Source of the DNA: a bacterium
GTDB lineage: Bacteria; Desulfobacterota; Binatia; HRBIN30; CADEER01
Length of the DNA: 64,000 bases
Assembly: GCA_030430165.1 (NCBI GenBank)
Contig: JAUIGL010000019.1
Location: 1 to 64,000, forward strand
Direction: 5' to 3'
The notes below the pieces were generated by a model. That model made no database searches and was not told the DNA's origin. It saw nothing but the letters and a program-made list of their open reading frames with translations. Position 1 is the stretch's first letter; every line of letters begins with the position of its first letter. Shown piece by piece: positions 44,310 to 53,400 of the stretch. Both the position numbers and the translations under genes were made by a program.

Positions 44310-44780
44310 ATGATCAAGTCTGTGATCTCGGTGATGGCCTGTTGGGCGGTTCTCGGAGTTGCGTCGTCGGCTTGGGCGGCGGATTCCATGTGCGAGCAGT
44401 TGGACAAAGTCCTGGCGGCGGCTTCTGGAAAGTTCGCCGCGCTCAAGGGCGAGGCGGTCAAGGACCAGCCCAACATGTGGACGGCGGCGGTGGCGCTGCC
44501 GGGTGGGTCGGACTGTCTGGTGGCGGGCGACTCCGATCAGCTTTACGTCTGCACGCTGTACGCTGGCGACGACACGGATACGGCTCGCAACGTCTACGAC
44601 ACGAACGCCGATCGAATCGGCAAGTGCTTGGGCGAGGGCTGGAAAAGCGAGGAGAGCGCCGACGCCGAGACCAGGAAGCGCACTTTCTCGAAGGGCGCTC
44701 AGAAGGTTCGCCTGAGCTCGGAGATCGGCCGTGCCGAGGCGAGAACCGTCCAGCTTTTCGTCGACCCTGTCGCCGAGTGA
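44310..44780 (+). CDS. Small secreted protein of unknown function
   Basis: 156 residues from ATG 44310. The N-terminal MIKSVISVMACWAVLGVASSAWA is a signal peptide with an AWA cleavage site. The mature protein of about 133 residues begins ADSMCEQLDKVLAAAS, contains four Cys (DSMCEQ, SDCLV, YVCTLY, GKCLG) that could form two disulfides, and otherwise alternates helix and strand-like stretches ending VQLFVDPVAE. I recognise no family. Codon use resembles its neighbours. It ends 29 bases before a convergent acyltransferase gene. Confidence 0.75.
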   Translation: MIKSVISVMACWAVLGVASSAWAADSMCEQLDKVLAAASGKFAALKGEAVKDQPNMWTAAVALPGGSDCLVAGDSDQLYVCTLYAGDDTDTARNVYDTNADRIGKCLGEGWKSEESADAETRKRTFSKGAQKVRLSSEIGRAEARTVQLFVDPVAE

Positions 44781-44809
44781 GCTGAGCCCTCGGCGGGCAG
44801 CATCGCCTG

Positions 44810-46801
44810 TTATTGCGGCGGTTCTGCGCGGCCTGCCGGTAGCGCGGCGCCGGCCCGGGGGTTGGCCCGCGCCACCAGCTCGTCGACGGCTCGAAGCATC
44901 TGCGGGCCGAGCCAGTCGTCGACGAAGCGGCCCATCGCCGGCTGCGTGAAGTGAACGCCGTCGGGGCGGATATCCGCCGCCTGCAGGTCGACGCCCTGCC
45001 GGCGCAGGTAGCCGGCGAAGTCGACCACCTCGAGGTCGTTCGGCCATCTCTGCGCCGCCTCTTCCAGTAGCTGGTTGAGCCGCAGCATGCGCTTCGGATC
45101 GGTGGATTCTCGCAACATGGCGAGATCCTTCCAGTGGTCCGGCCGCAGCGCCACCGGTGGCGCGGTCAGCCAGATCGTCCCGACGCCGTGGCTGCGGAAG
45201 GCCTCGACCGCCTGATCGATCGCATCTGTGTAGGCGCGATCGAACTCGGGATCGCCGAAAGCCCGTGACGGTTCGTCGGGCGCGAAGCGCCGCGACAGCA
45301 CGTCCCAGGGGCCGACCAGAACCCAGGCGGCATCGACCGGTACCGCTTCGACCTGGCGTTGCCAGCGGCCACTGGTGTCCTTGCACTTGTCGAAGGTCGG
45401 CGCCCAGTGATCGCGAAAGAACCAGGTGCCGCGATCGAGCAGGCCGCAGCCGCGCTGGGTGTCGCCGCGGCGGGTCTCCAGCCCGGCGCGCTTCAGCCAT
45501 GGGTGCAGGGCCATGCTGAGCTTGAGCGCCGTCGAATCGCCGAAGGCCGAGATGCGCGGCGGTCGGCCGAGCAGGCGAGTTGCCTCCCCCGGTTCGAACG
45601 TGGGTGTCGGCGCCGCGGTTGGTCCCGGCAGAGCGCCGATCGCGAACGCCGCGGCGACGGCGGGGGCGAGCAGTGAGGCCGCGAAAATCTTCCCCTTTGT
45701 CGCCAGCAGGCGGCGCGTCCGCACCGGTTGCTCGAGCAACTCGAGCGACACCCAGGCGCAGCCGAGGGTCAGAACGAGCCGCAGCGCCAGCAGGGCGAGC
45801 GGTCCGAGACCGGTTCGGGCCGGCGACAGGACGAGAAAGATCGGCCAGTGGTAGATGTACGCGCCGTAGGAGAGGCGACCGATCCAGGGGAGCGGGGCGA
45901 GGGAGAAGGCGCGTGTCAGAGGGGTGCCGGGCTTGGTGAGCGCGCCGATGAGAACCGCCGAGAGCAAGCCGTGGAGCGCGAAGCCGCCGTGGTAGAGCCA
46001 TGCCGAGGCGACCTCGGAGAGCGACCAGGCGGCGAGCATGAGGACCCCGGCGAGTCCGCCGGCGAGCGCGCTGCCCAGCTCGGCACGCCGCGAGGCGGCG
46101 TTGGACTGCCGCCGATCCAGCCACACGGCGAGCAGCGCGCCAGCGAGCGGCTCGGCGGCGCGCGAGAGGGTCCCGTAGTAGACTCGGTTGATGGCGTCGG
46201 AGTCGGCGGCGTCGGCCAGTGCCATCGCGATCGACACTCCGATGCAGCCGACCAGCAGGGCGGCGAGTGGCGCGACCGTCTGGCGGCGGCGCAGGGCGAC
46301 GATCACCAGCAGCGGGAACACCAGGTAGTACTGTGCCTCGATCGACAGGGACCACGAGTGTTGGAGCGGGGAGGGGTGGGAGAACAACTGAGCGTAGGCG
46401 TACTCCGGCGACATGAAGCGCCAGTTCGAGACGTAGGCGAGAGTGGCGGTTGCGTCGGCCAGCAACCGCTCGCGGGAATCGGCGTCGAGCCACCAGGGCG
46501 CCGTGGTCACGACCGCCAGCACCCCGAGCCAGAGGGCGGGGCCGAGGCGCCGCAGTCGCCGGTCCCAGAACGCCGCCAGGTCGATACGCTGGCTGGCGCG
46601 TCGCTCGCGCAGGAGCAGGGTCGCGATCAGGTACCCGGAGAGAGTGAAGAAGGTCGAGACACCGAGGAACCCCCCGCTCATCCAGGTGAATGGGGAGTGA
46701 AAGAACAGAACGCCGAGCAGGCAGATGGCGCGCAAGCCGTCGAGCGCGGGGGAGTATGCGAGACGGACGGATCGCTCGGTTGGGCGCGGCGCGGCGCTCA
46801 T
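44810..46801 (-). CDS. OatA-like acyltransferase: membrane acyltransferase-3 plus SGNH domain
   Basis: 663 residues from ATG 46801 (GTG 46804 is adjacent). About ten helices (residues 20-370) form the acyltransferase-3 domain, with the start YSPALDGLRAICLLGVLFFH holding the conserved Arg and His, and YLIATLLLRER following. The C-terminal region (about 420-650) is an SGNH-type esterase: GDS in ISAFGDSTALKL and the catalytic DGVHFT, with VLVGPWDVL in between. Such proteins acetylate peptidoglycan, lipopolysaccharide or exopolysaccharide across the membrane. The substrate is not shown here and no polysaccharide genes adjoin. Confidence 0.9.
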   Translation of the reverse strand: MSAAPRPTERSVRLAYSPALDGLRAICLLGVLFFHSPFTWMSGGFLGVSTFFTLSGYLIATLLLRERRASQRIDLAAFWDRRLRRLGPALWLGVLAVVTTAPWWLDADSRERLLADATATLAYVSNWRFMSPEYAYAQLFSHPSPLQHSWSLSIEAQYYLVFPLLVIVALRRRQTVAPLAALLVGCIGVSIAMALADAADSDAINRVYYGTLSRAAEPLAGALLAVWLDRRQSNAASRRAELGSALAGGLAGVLMLAAWSLSEVASAWLYHGGFALHGLLSAVLIGALTKPGTPLTRAFSLAPLPWIGRLSYGAYIYHWPIFLVLSPARTGLGPLALLALRLVLTLGCAWVSLELLEQPVRTRRLLATKGKIFAASLLAPAVAAAFAIGALPGPTAAPTPTFEPGEATRLLGRPPRISAFGDSTALKLSMALHPWLKRAGLETRRGDTQRGCGLLDRGTWFFRDHWAPTFDKCKDTSGRWQRQVEAVPVDAAWVLVGPWDVLSRRFAPDEPSRAFGDPEFDRAYTDAIDQAVEAFRSHGVGTIWLTAPPVALRPDHWKDLAMLRESTDPKRMLRLNQLLEEAAQRWPNDLEVVDFAGYLRRQGVDLQAADIRPDGVHFTQPAMGRFVDDWLGPQMLRAVDELVARANPRAGAALPAGRAEPPQ

Positions 46802-46867
46802 CACACCAGTACTCGGCGAACCTGAAAACCCTGCGCCCGACGTCGTTCAGCGAGCCGACACGGATCG

Positions 46868-48409
46868 CTACTCGGCGACGCCGTTCAGAACGTCCACCAC
46901 CGCGAAGAGATCGCCGATATCGTGGAAATCGACGGTTACGAAATTCGGCAGGCGGCCGCTCTCCGATTGGCACTGCTGGGCGCGGTCGACGAACAGCGGA
47001 TTGTGATTGACCATGTTGGCCAGCGCCGGCGAACCGATGAAGTTGGTCAGGAAGTGGTTGAGGATGAACAGCTGATTGCTCATCGATCCGCGGTTGATGT
47101 CGCAGCTGAAATCACCGGGTGCCTGAAAGGAGAAGTGAGTTTCCCAGGCGTGGGCCCAGACGTAGTGGTGCCAGGGCAGCGACGCGCCGCCGTCGTCGGT
47201 GAGGACGACCAGCCGGGTGTCGGCTTCGAGAAGCTCGCGCAGCGTCGGCCAGGCGGTGGCTGCGGGTTGCACGTGAACGTAGCGCAGCAGGTCGGCGGCG
47301 ACGAAGGCCGTCTCGGTGTCCGCCTCGGTGATGTAGCTCTCGAAGATGATGCTGACGACCTCGTCCGGGTGGGTGTCGAGAAAGTCGGTGATCTCCGCCA
47401 ATCCGTCGGCCAGTGGCTTCATCCCGGCGACGTCGCAGGGGACGATGTCGCCGCCGTGGCAGAGCACGGTTTGCGGCCCGAAATACCAGCTGTCGAGCAT
47501 CAAGCCGCGCACCCCGTCCTCCAGCTGGTGCGTGATCGAGAGGTTTTGATTCGGTCCGAGCCACCCCTCCTCGGCGTTCGACATCGCGTTGTGCGTGGTC
47601 GGGTGGGCGACCTCGTCGAAGCCGCGATCGCAGAGGTCGGAGAACCCGTTGCAGCGGGCGATTGCCCGCGACGGCACGCACAGCTCGACCTCGCGGGCAG
47701 TGTCGAGGGTGGCGGGGCCGATGGCGTTGTTGGTTTCCAATGCGGTGACTCGAGTGTGTCTCGGTTCGCCTTTGGCGCGACGGACGCGGTAGCACTGCAG
47801 CGAGCTCGCCGGGTCCTCGACCGCTACCCCGTCGACGTCGACCGGCACGCAGAGATCGGTCGGCTTGATCAGATCGAAGGTCTTCGCCGTGGTGAAGGCG
47901 TCGCTCAGCGTGACCTGTTGTCCGGCGGCCGGCGGGACCGCGTCGCTGCCCGGTTTTGCCTTGTGGCAGCGGTAGTGGTCGACGGCGTGGCTGTTCGGGT
48001 CGGGCGGCGGACTCGACGGCCCGACTGCGGTCGGCACCAGGATTCGCTTGGGGCGCCGCTTGGTGTCGACGAGCTGGGTGCCGAATTGGTCGGATACGGA
48101 CACGCCCCTCTCCGTGTCGTACTTCTCCTCGCCCCGGTTGAGGCGGCTGCGGTACCCGCGCAGGAAGGTGTCGGGATCGTCGACGCCGTCGCCGAGATCG
48201 ACCGGGGCGCACAGCGTGCGACTGCGTCTGAGGTCGATCGATCTGGCGCCGTCGAGGTCGGTCACCGCGACCGTCGTCGCAGTGAAGGCGCCGCCGGCGG
48301 CGCTCGGTCGCGTGCGATAGCAGAGAAACGCGTCCTCTACGGCGATTGCAGCGGACGGAGCGAGTGCTGCGACGGCGATCGCCAAGTGAATTCGGCGCAA
48401 ATGCGACAT
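46868..48409 (-). CDS. Secreted PI-PLC-like phosphodiesterase with two Cys-rich N-terminal repeats
   Basis: 513 residues with a signal peptide (MSHLRRIHLAIAVAALAPSAAIA). Residues 28-125 and 145-240 are two related units, each opening with CYR or YRCHKAK and closing with LCAPVDL or LCVPVD; similar units recur in secreted proteins of this type of genome. The last 250 residues match the X-domain TIM barrel of bacterial PI-specific phospholipase C: THNAMSN with the first catalytic His, DGVRGLMLDSWYF, LCHGGDIV with the second His, and VVSIIFESYI. No calcium-binding Y/C2 domain is present. It would cleave phospholipid headgroups or GPI-like lipids outside the cell; the substrate is unknown. Confidence 0.83.
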   Translation of the reverse strand: MSHLRRIHLAIAVAALAPSAAIAVEDAFLCYRTRPSAAGGAFTATTVAVTDLDGARSIDLRRSRTLCAPVDLGDGVDDPDTFLRGYRSRLNRGEEKYDTERGVSVSDQFGTQLVDTKRRPKRILVPTAVGPSSPPPDPNSHAVDHYRCHKAKPGSDAVPPAAGQQVTLSDAFTTAKTFDLIKPTDLCVPVDVDGVAVEDPASSLQCYRVRRAKGEPRHTRVTALETNNAIGPATLDTAREVELCVPSRAIARCNGFSDLCDRGFDEVAHPTTHNAMSNAEEGWLGPNQNLSITHQLEDGVRGLMLDSWYFGPQTVLCHGGDIVPCDVAGMKPLADGLAEITDFLDTHPDEVVSIIFESYITEADTETAFVAADLLRYVHVQPAATAWPTLRELLEADTRLVVLTDDGGASLPWHHYVWAHAWETHFSFQAPGDFSCDINRGSMSNQLFILNHFLTNFIGSPALANMVNHNPLFVDRAQQCQSESGRLPNFVTVDFHDIGDLFAVVDVLNGVAE

Positions 48410-48499
48410 CTGAGATCCCCCTCAGGCGGCAACCGACCACGCCCTTGGCAGCAGCGCAAGGGGCCGGCTTGCCGCGGGTGAAGAGGGCAACGAGGGGTG

Positions 48500-48517
48500 T
48501 CCGCCGCTTGCGGCGGA
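48500..48517. other. Short inverted repeat upstream of the radical SAM gene
   Basis: TCCGCCGC and GCGGCGGA are separated by two bases. In practice a hairpin would use about seven pairs and a 4-base loop. It has no U-run. It lies in the 194-base divergent space between the PI-PLC-like and radical SAM genes and could be a structural or protein-binding site. Confidence 0.3.
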
Positions 48518-48552
48518 TGCGGCCGCTTAGGCGGGATCGTCGACTAGCGGGG

Positions 48553-48576
48553 TTGCGGACTACGTGATGTCCGCAA
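48553..48576. promoter_or_regulatory. Perfect 8-bp inverted repeat just upstream of the radical SAM gene
   Basis: TTGCGGAC and GTCCGCAA flank the 8-base loop TACGTGAT. The 16-base half-site spacing places the two arms on the same face of the helix, suiting a dimeric regulator; alternatively the transcript could form a leader hairpin that ends 27 bases before the start codon. Confidence 0.4.
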
Positions 48577-48603
48577 TAGCGGCAGTTCGGCAAACCATAG
48601 TAG

Positions 48604-50127
48604 ATGCGGAAGATGGCCAAGAACGTCCTGATCGTGAACTGCTACTTCGATGAGACCCGGCTCCCGGTCGCGCGCAGCCGCAAGGCGCCGCAGGCGATGG
48701 CGCCGGTTTTTCTCGCCGGCGCCTTCGATCGCGAGCGTTGCGACGTGCGGGTCTACAGCGAGCAGTACTCCGGCCCGCTCGAAGATCCCCGCTTGCTCGG
48801 TTGGGCGGACCTGCTGGTTCTCACCGGTCTGACGACGGCCCTCGACCGCATGCTGCACCTGACCGCGTACGCGCGAAGTCTCAATCCGGCGGTCGTGGTT
48901 GCCGCCGGTGGCTACGCGGTGAGCGCGCTGCCGAATCTGTGCCGCCGTTATTTCGACTACTGTTGCCTCGGTGGAGTGGAGGAGATTCGCTCCGTCGTCG
49001 TCGAAGAGTGGGGCGAGGAGTTCGTCGCCGAGCGCATGCTGCCCGCCTACGATCTGGCGCCCTGGCGCGGCGGGCGTGTCGGGTACGCCGAATCGAGTCG
49101 CCACTGCAATTTCCGGTGCTCGTTCTGCGCGCTGACGGGCGCCGGGCGAGGGCACGAGAACTACAGTCTGCGGGACATCGAGGATCAGATCCTCGCGCTC
49201 GGCGGCTGCGACTACTTGAGCTTTCTCGACAACAACTTCTACGGACCGGATCGCCGTCACTTTGCCGACAAGGTCGAGCTGATCGGAGATCTGTGCAGAC
49301 GCGGTCGGGCCAAGGGGTGGATGGCTCTGGTCACCAGCGATTTCTTCACCGACGACCGCAACCTCGACCTGGTTCGGCGCAACGGCTGCAAGGTGTTGTT
49401 CAGCGGTATCGAGTCCTTCGACCAGGCGTGGCTGAGCAGCGCCAACAAACGCCAGAACCGGCAGGAGAGGGGCATCGATCTGATTCGCAAGACCCTCGAT
49501 GCGGGAATCTTCCTGCTCTACGGCCTGGTGTTCGACGTGACCAAGCGTCGCGTGTGCGACATTCGCAGCGAGGTCGAGACCATCCTCGCGCATCCGGAGA
49601 TCTCCCTGCCTTCGTACATCTCCGCCTCGATACCGATGCTCGGGACGCCTTTCTTCGCGGAGTGCCTGTCGGCCGGGCGTCTGCTTCCTTCGACCCGCGT
49701 GCGCGACCTCGATGGCGCGACGCTGTCGCTGCAGCCGCGCGACTCGATCGCCGAGTATGTCGAGTTCGCCCGCGGTCTGCAGCATCTCGGCGCCTATCGC
49801 GGTGCGGCGATGCGCCACACCGCCGGGTTCCTGCGCCGTTACCGGCGCCGACTCGACAGCGCGCAGCTTGCGCTGGCGCTGATCAACGCGGCGATTCTGT
49901 GCGCGCCGGTGGCGGCGACGGTGCCGCGCCTCTGGCGCGGCCAGAAGCGGGAACGGACCTTCGTCAGCACCACCGAGCCGCTCGACGCCGTCTACCGGCC
50001 GGCGATGGGCGTCGATCCGCGCTATGCCGACCATTTTGAGCCGACCATGCTGACCGACGCCAGAGGCGAGCTCGATGCGGCGTTGGTCGACGACGTGGGG
50101 ATGTGTTACCGATCTCTCGCCTCCTAG
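48604..50127 (+). CDS. B12-binding-domain radical SAM protein
   Basis: 507 residues. Residues 5-140 form a cobalamin-binding-like Rossmann domain (NVLIVNCYFDE, ADLLVLTGLTT, VVVAAGGYAVSALPNLCRRYFDYCCLGG). The radical SAM cluster motif is CNFRCSFC (Cys168, 172, 175) preceded by YAESSRHCN. The barrel contains LDNNFYGPDRR and LFSGIESFDQAWL. The usual DxHxxG cobalamin motif is not evident, so B12 may be absent or base-off in an unusual way. The C-terminal 130 residues lack a recognisable domain; a hydrophobic stretch (LALALINAAILCAPVAAT) may touch the membrane. Members methylate or rearrange unactivated carbons, for example in hopanoid or antibiotic synthesis. The stop TAG lies inside the left end of the MITE-like element. 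Confidence 0.85.
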   Translation: MRKMAKNVLIVNCYFDETRLPVARSRKAPQAMAPVFLAGAFDRERCDVRVYSEQYSGPLEDPRLLGWADLLVLTGLTTALDRMLHLTAYARSLNPAVVVAAGGYAVSALPNLCRRYFDYCCLGGVEEIRSVVVEEWGEEFVAERMLPAYDLAPWRGGRVGYAESSRHCNFRCSFCALTGAGRGHENYSLRDIEDQILALGGCDYLSFLDNNFYGPDRRHFADKVELIGDLCRRGRAKGWMALVTSDFFTDDRNLDLVRRNGCKVLFSGIESFDQAWLSSANKRQNRQERGIDLIRKTLDAGIFLLYGLVFDVTKRRVCDIRSEVETILAHPEISLPSYISASIPMLGTPFFAECLSAGRLLPSTRVRDLDGATLSLQPRDSIAEYVEFARGLQHLGAYRGAAMRHTAGFLRRYRRRLDSAQLALALINAAILCAPVAATVPRLWRGQKRERTFVSTTEPLDAVYRPAMGVDPRYADHFEPTMLTDARGELDAALVDDVGMCYRSLAS

Positions 50128-50313
50128 CCCAAATAATCATGAACTTCGGAAGGCGCCCGCGAAACCCGCATCATTGCGGGTTCATGAGGACTCTGATCAC
50201 GATCGAGCATGACACGTGTCGAGGCGCCGATGACCTGCCGAATGCGCTCTACCTCAACTGCGACAACGGTTACAGGTGGCGACGGCGCGAAGTTCATGAA
50301 TCGTGCGGGCTAG
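50124..50313. mobile_element. MITE-like element with 25-bp terminal inverted repeats
   Basis: The left end starts CTAGCCC and continues AAATAATCATGAACTTCG; the right end, read in reverse, starts CTAGCCC and continues GCACGATTCATGAACTTCG. The 12-base core TCATGAACTTCG (50137-50148) is a perfect inverted match to 50288-50299. The interior has a perfect 8-pair stem, AACCCGCA/TGCGGGTT, at 50163-50182, and a second GTTCATGA at 50180-50187. At about 190 bases it carries no gene. It fills most of the spacing between the radical SAM and kinase genes and supplies the stop codon of the former. No clear target-site duplication is visible. Confidence 0.55.
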
Positions 50314-50413
50314 AGGTCTGGCCGAAAAATGGGCTGCTTCCACTTTCCGGACGGATCTCTGGTCGGGCGATCGCGTGTCGCCCGGGCCAGCTAGTCGGCG
50401 AGGCGGAAAGCGA

Positions 50414-53400
50414 ATGAACCCTCCGTCCGAAGGGAGCTTGCTTGGTGCTGATTGGCTGACGGTTCGCCGGCGGCTCGGCCGCGGCAGCTGCGGTGTGGTC
50501 TACGAGGCGCACGACGCGAATCGCGACTGCCTGGTGGCGGTCAAGACGCTGCCGCGCTTCGATGCTTCCGCCCTGCTCATGCTCAAGCAGGAGTTCCGGA
50601 CGATGGCCGACATCGTCCACCCCAATCTCGCCAGCCTCTACGATCTGGTCGCGACCGACGATTCCTGGTTCGTCACCATGGAGCTGGTGACCGGCACCGA
50701 TCTGGTGACCCACCTGCGCTCGCAGCTCGACGTCGATGGCATCGATGCGATCGAGTCGATTCGCGGCGCGTTCGCCCAGCTCGCGACCGGAGTCACCGCC
50801 CTGCACCGTCACGGTATCCTGCACCGAGACATCAAACCGTCGAACGTCATGGTCTCGAACCAGGATCGCGTGGTCCTGCTCGACTTCGGACTGGCGGCTT
50901 CGTTCGCGGTCGACGAGCTGACCGACACCGACAGCATGGTCGGCACGTTGGCGTACATCTCCCCCGAGCAGGTGTCGGGGCACGGGCTGACTCAAGCCAG
51001 CGATTGGTATGGAGTCGGCGCGATTCTCTTCGAGACGCTGACCGGCCGGCGCCCGTTTCGCGGAACCGCCCCCGAGATCATCGCCGGCAAGTTGGACGAA
51101 GACTTCGACCTGCCGGGCGATTCGAGCGGTCTCGACTCCGAGCTTCTGTCGTTGTCGACCGCCCTGCTGCGCGCCGATCCGAGGGCACGGCCGACCGGCG
51201 AGGAAGTGATGGCGCATCTGGTGCGCGGCCGCACCCGTCGCAGGGTGCCGCAGAGCGGACCGCTCGAGCGTCGACTGGTGGGCCGCGATCCACACGCGGC
51301 GCGCCTGCGGCAGGTGTTCGATCGAGTCCGCGATGGCGAGGCCGCGGTGGTGCACGTTCGCGGGCCATCGGGCGTCGGTAAGACGACCCTGGTGAACCAG
51401 TTCGTGCGCTCGCTCGCCGACGACGCCGAAGCGATGGTATTGCGCGGCCGCTGCTACGAGCAGGAGGCGGTGCCCTACAAGGCGCTCGACAGCCTGATCG
51501 ACAATCTCTGCGAACATTTGAACGCCATGCCGGAAGGCGAGCTGGAGCGCGTGGTCCCCGGCGACGCCGCATGTCTCGCCCGGGTGTTTCCGGTGCTGCT
51601 CGGCGTTCCGCAAATTGCCGACATCGCCGAGGAGGGCCTGCGCATCCCCGACGAGACCGAGGTGCGCAATCGCGCCCGCGACGCACTGCGGGCGATGCTC
51701 TGCGCCATCGCCGAGCGGCATCCGACCGTCGTCTACATCGACGACCTGCATTGGGGCGATGCGGACAGTGCGGTATTCCTCGAAGGACTCCTGTGCGACT
51801 CCGGAGCCCCCCGCTTGTTGTTGGTTGTGTCGTACCGGACGGCGGAGTCGGAAGGCAGCGAGCTGCTGCGGCGGATGTTCGGCTGGGCGACCGGCGGACG
51901 AATCGCCGCGCCGATCGACACGATCGACGTGTCGGATCTCGGTCCGACTGATTCGCTGGTGCTGGCGCGCCGCATGTTGCGCGACGAACGGGTCGAGGTT
52001 ACCGAGGACCAGATCGAGGAAATCGCCAGAGAGTCGGAGGGCAATCCGTTCTTTCTCTCCGAGCTGGCGCTCCACGCCGCGAGCAGCCGCGGTGGCGGGC
52101 CGCGCGAGACCTCGCTGACGGCGATGATCGGCGCGCGTGTCGCCGAGTTGCCGCGTGGCGCTCGCGAGTTGCTGGAGGTGGTCTCGCTGACCGGCCAGCC
52201 GATCGAGCTGACCGTGGCGATGCGCGCCGCCGGGGTCGGCGGTTCGGAAGATCTAGTGGTCGCGCTGTTGCGGCGCGGCAAACTGGCGCGCACCCGTCGC
52301 TCGGCCGACGCGCTCGAGCTCGAAGCCTACCACGACCGAATCCGCGAGAGCGTCGTCGAGCGTCTGTCCCCCGGGACCTTGCGCAAGCTCCATCACCGGC
52401 TCGCCGTGGCGTGGGAGAGCAGTGGCCGCTCCGACCTCGAGGCGCTGGCGACGCATTGGATCGGCGCCGGCGAGCGCGAGCGCGGCGCCGGCTACGCCGC
52501 GCGGGCTGCCGAGCAGGCCGCACAGGCGCTCGCCTTCGAGCGGGCGGCGGCTCTCTACCGCCAGGCGCTCGGTCATTGGCAGTGGCCGGAGACCGAGGAG
52601 CGCGCGCTCTTGGTGCGGATGGGGCACGCCCTGGAGAACGCCGGCCGCGGCGCCGAGGCAGCGCATGCCTACCAGCGCGCCGCGCGCGGCGCCGGCGCCG
52701 GCGAGGCCCTGGCGCTGCGCCGGCAGGCCGCCGATCAGTTGTTGGCGAGCGGGCACATCGACGAAGGACTGTCGCAGCTGCGATCGGTGCTGGCGATGGT
52801 CGGCCTGCGACTGGCGCGCGGACCGCGTACGGCGATGGTGGCGATGGCGATGCGCCGGCTGCAGCTCTCGGCGCGCGGGCTCGGTTTCCGCGCCCGCGAC
52901 CAGGCCCAGGTTGCCGACGCGGCGGCGACCCGGATCGATACCTGCTGGGCGGTGGCGCGCGGTCTGATCATGGTCGACAGCATCCAGGCGGCGCATTTCC
53001 AGTCGCTCAATCTGCTGTACTCTCTGCGCGCCGGGGACCGCTACCGACTGGCGCGGGCGCTGGCGATGGAGGCCAGCGCGTCGGTGTTGCGCGGCCGTCG
53101 CAGCCGCGCGCGCACCGACCGCATCGTCGACCTCGCCATCGCTCTGGCCGAGCAGCTGCGGGATCCGCGCCTGCTCGGATTGGTGGATGTGGCGCGCGGC
53201 GCCGTCGCCAACTTTCGCGGCGACTTTCCGCGCGCGCTCGAGCTCTGTCGCAGCGCCCAGTCGACCCTGCGCGGCCAATGCACCGGAGTGGTCTGGGAGA
53301 TCGACACCGCCGAGCTGTACGCCTTGCACTCACTCTACTGGCTCGGCAGATGGGCCGAGCTCGGGCGCCGCGTCGCCGCGGTGCGGCGCGAGACCGGCGC

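Noticed and set aside
43581-46973. Long minus-strand open frame of about 1130 codons across the papain-fold, HD and acyltransferase genes
   Set aside because: It is a shadow of GC-rich coding DNA: Arg/Pro/Ala-rich, no recognisable domains, and it overlaps well-supported genes in other frames. The same applies to 41216-43750, 37351-39582 and 12729-14870 on the minus strand.
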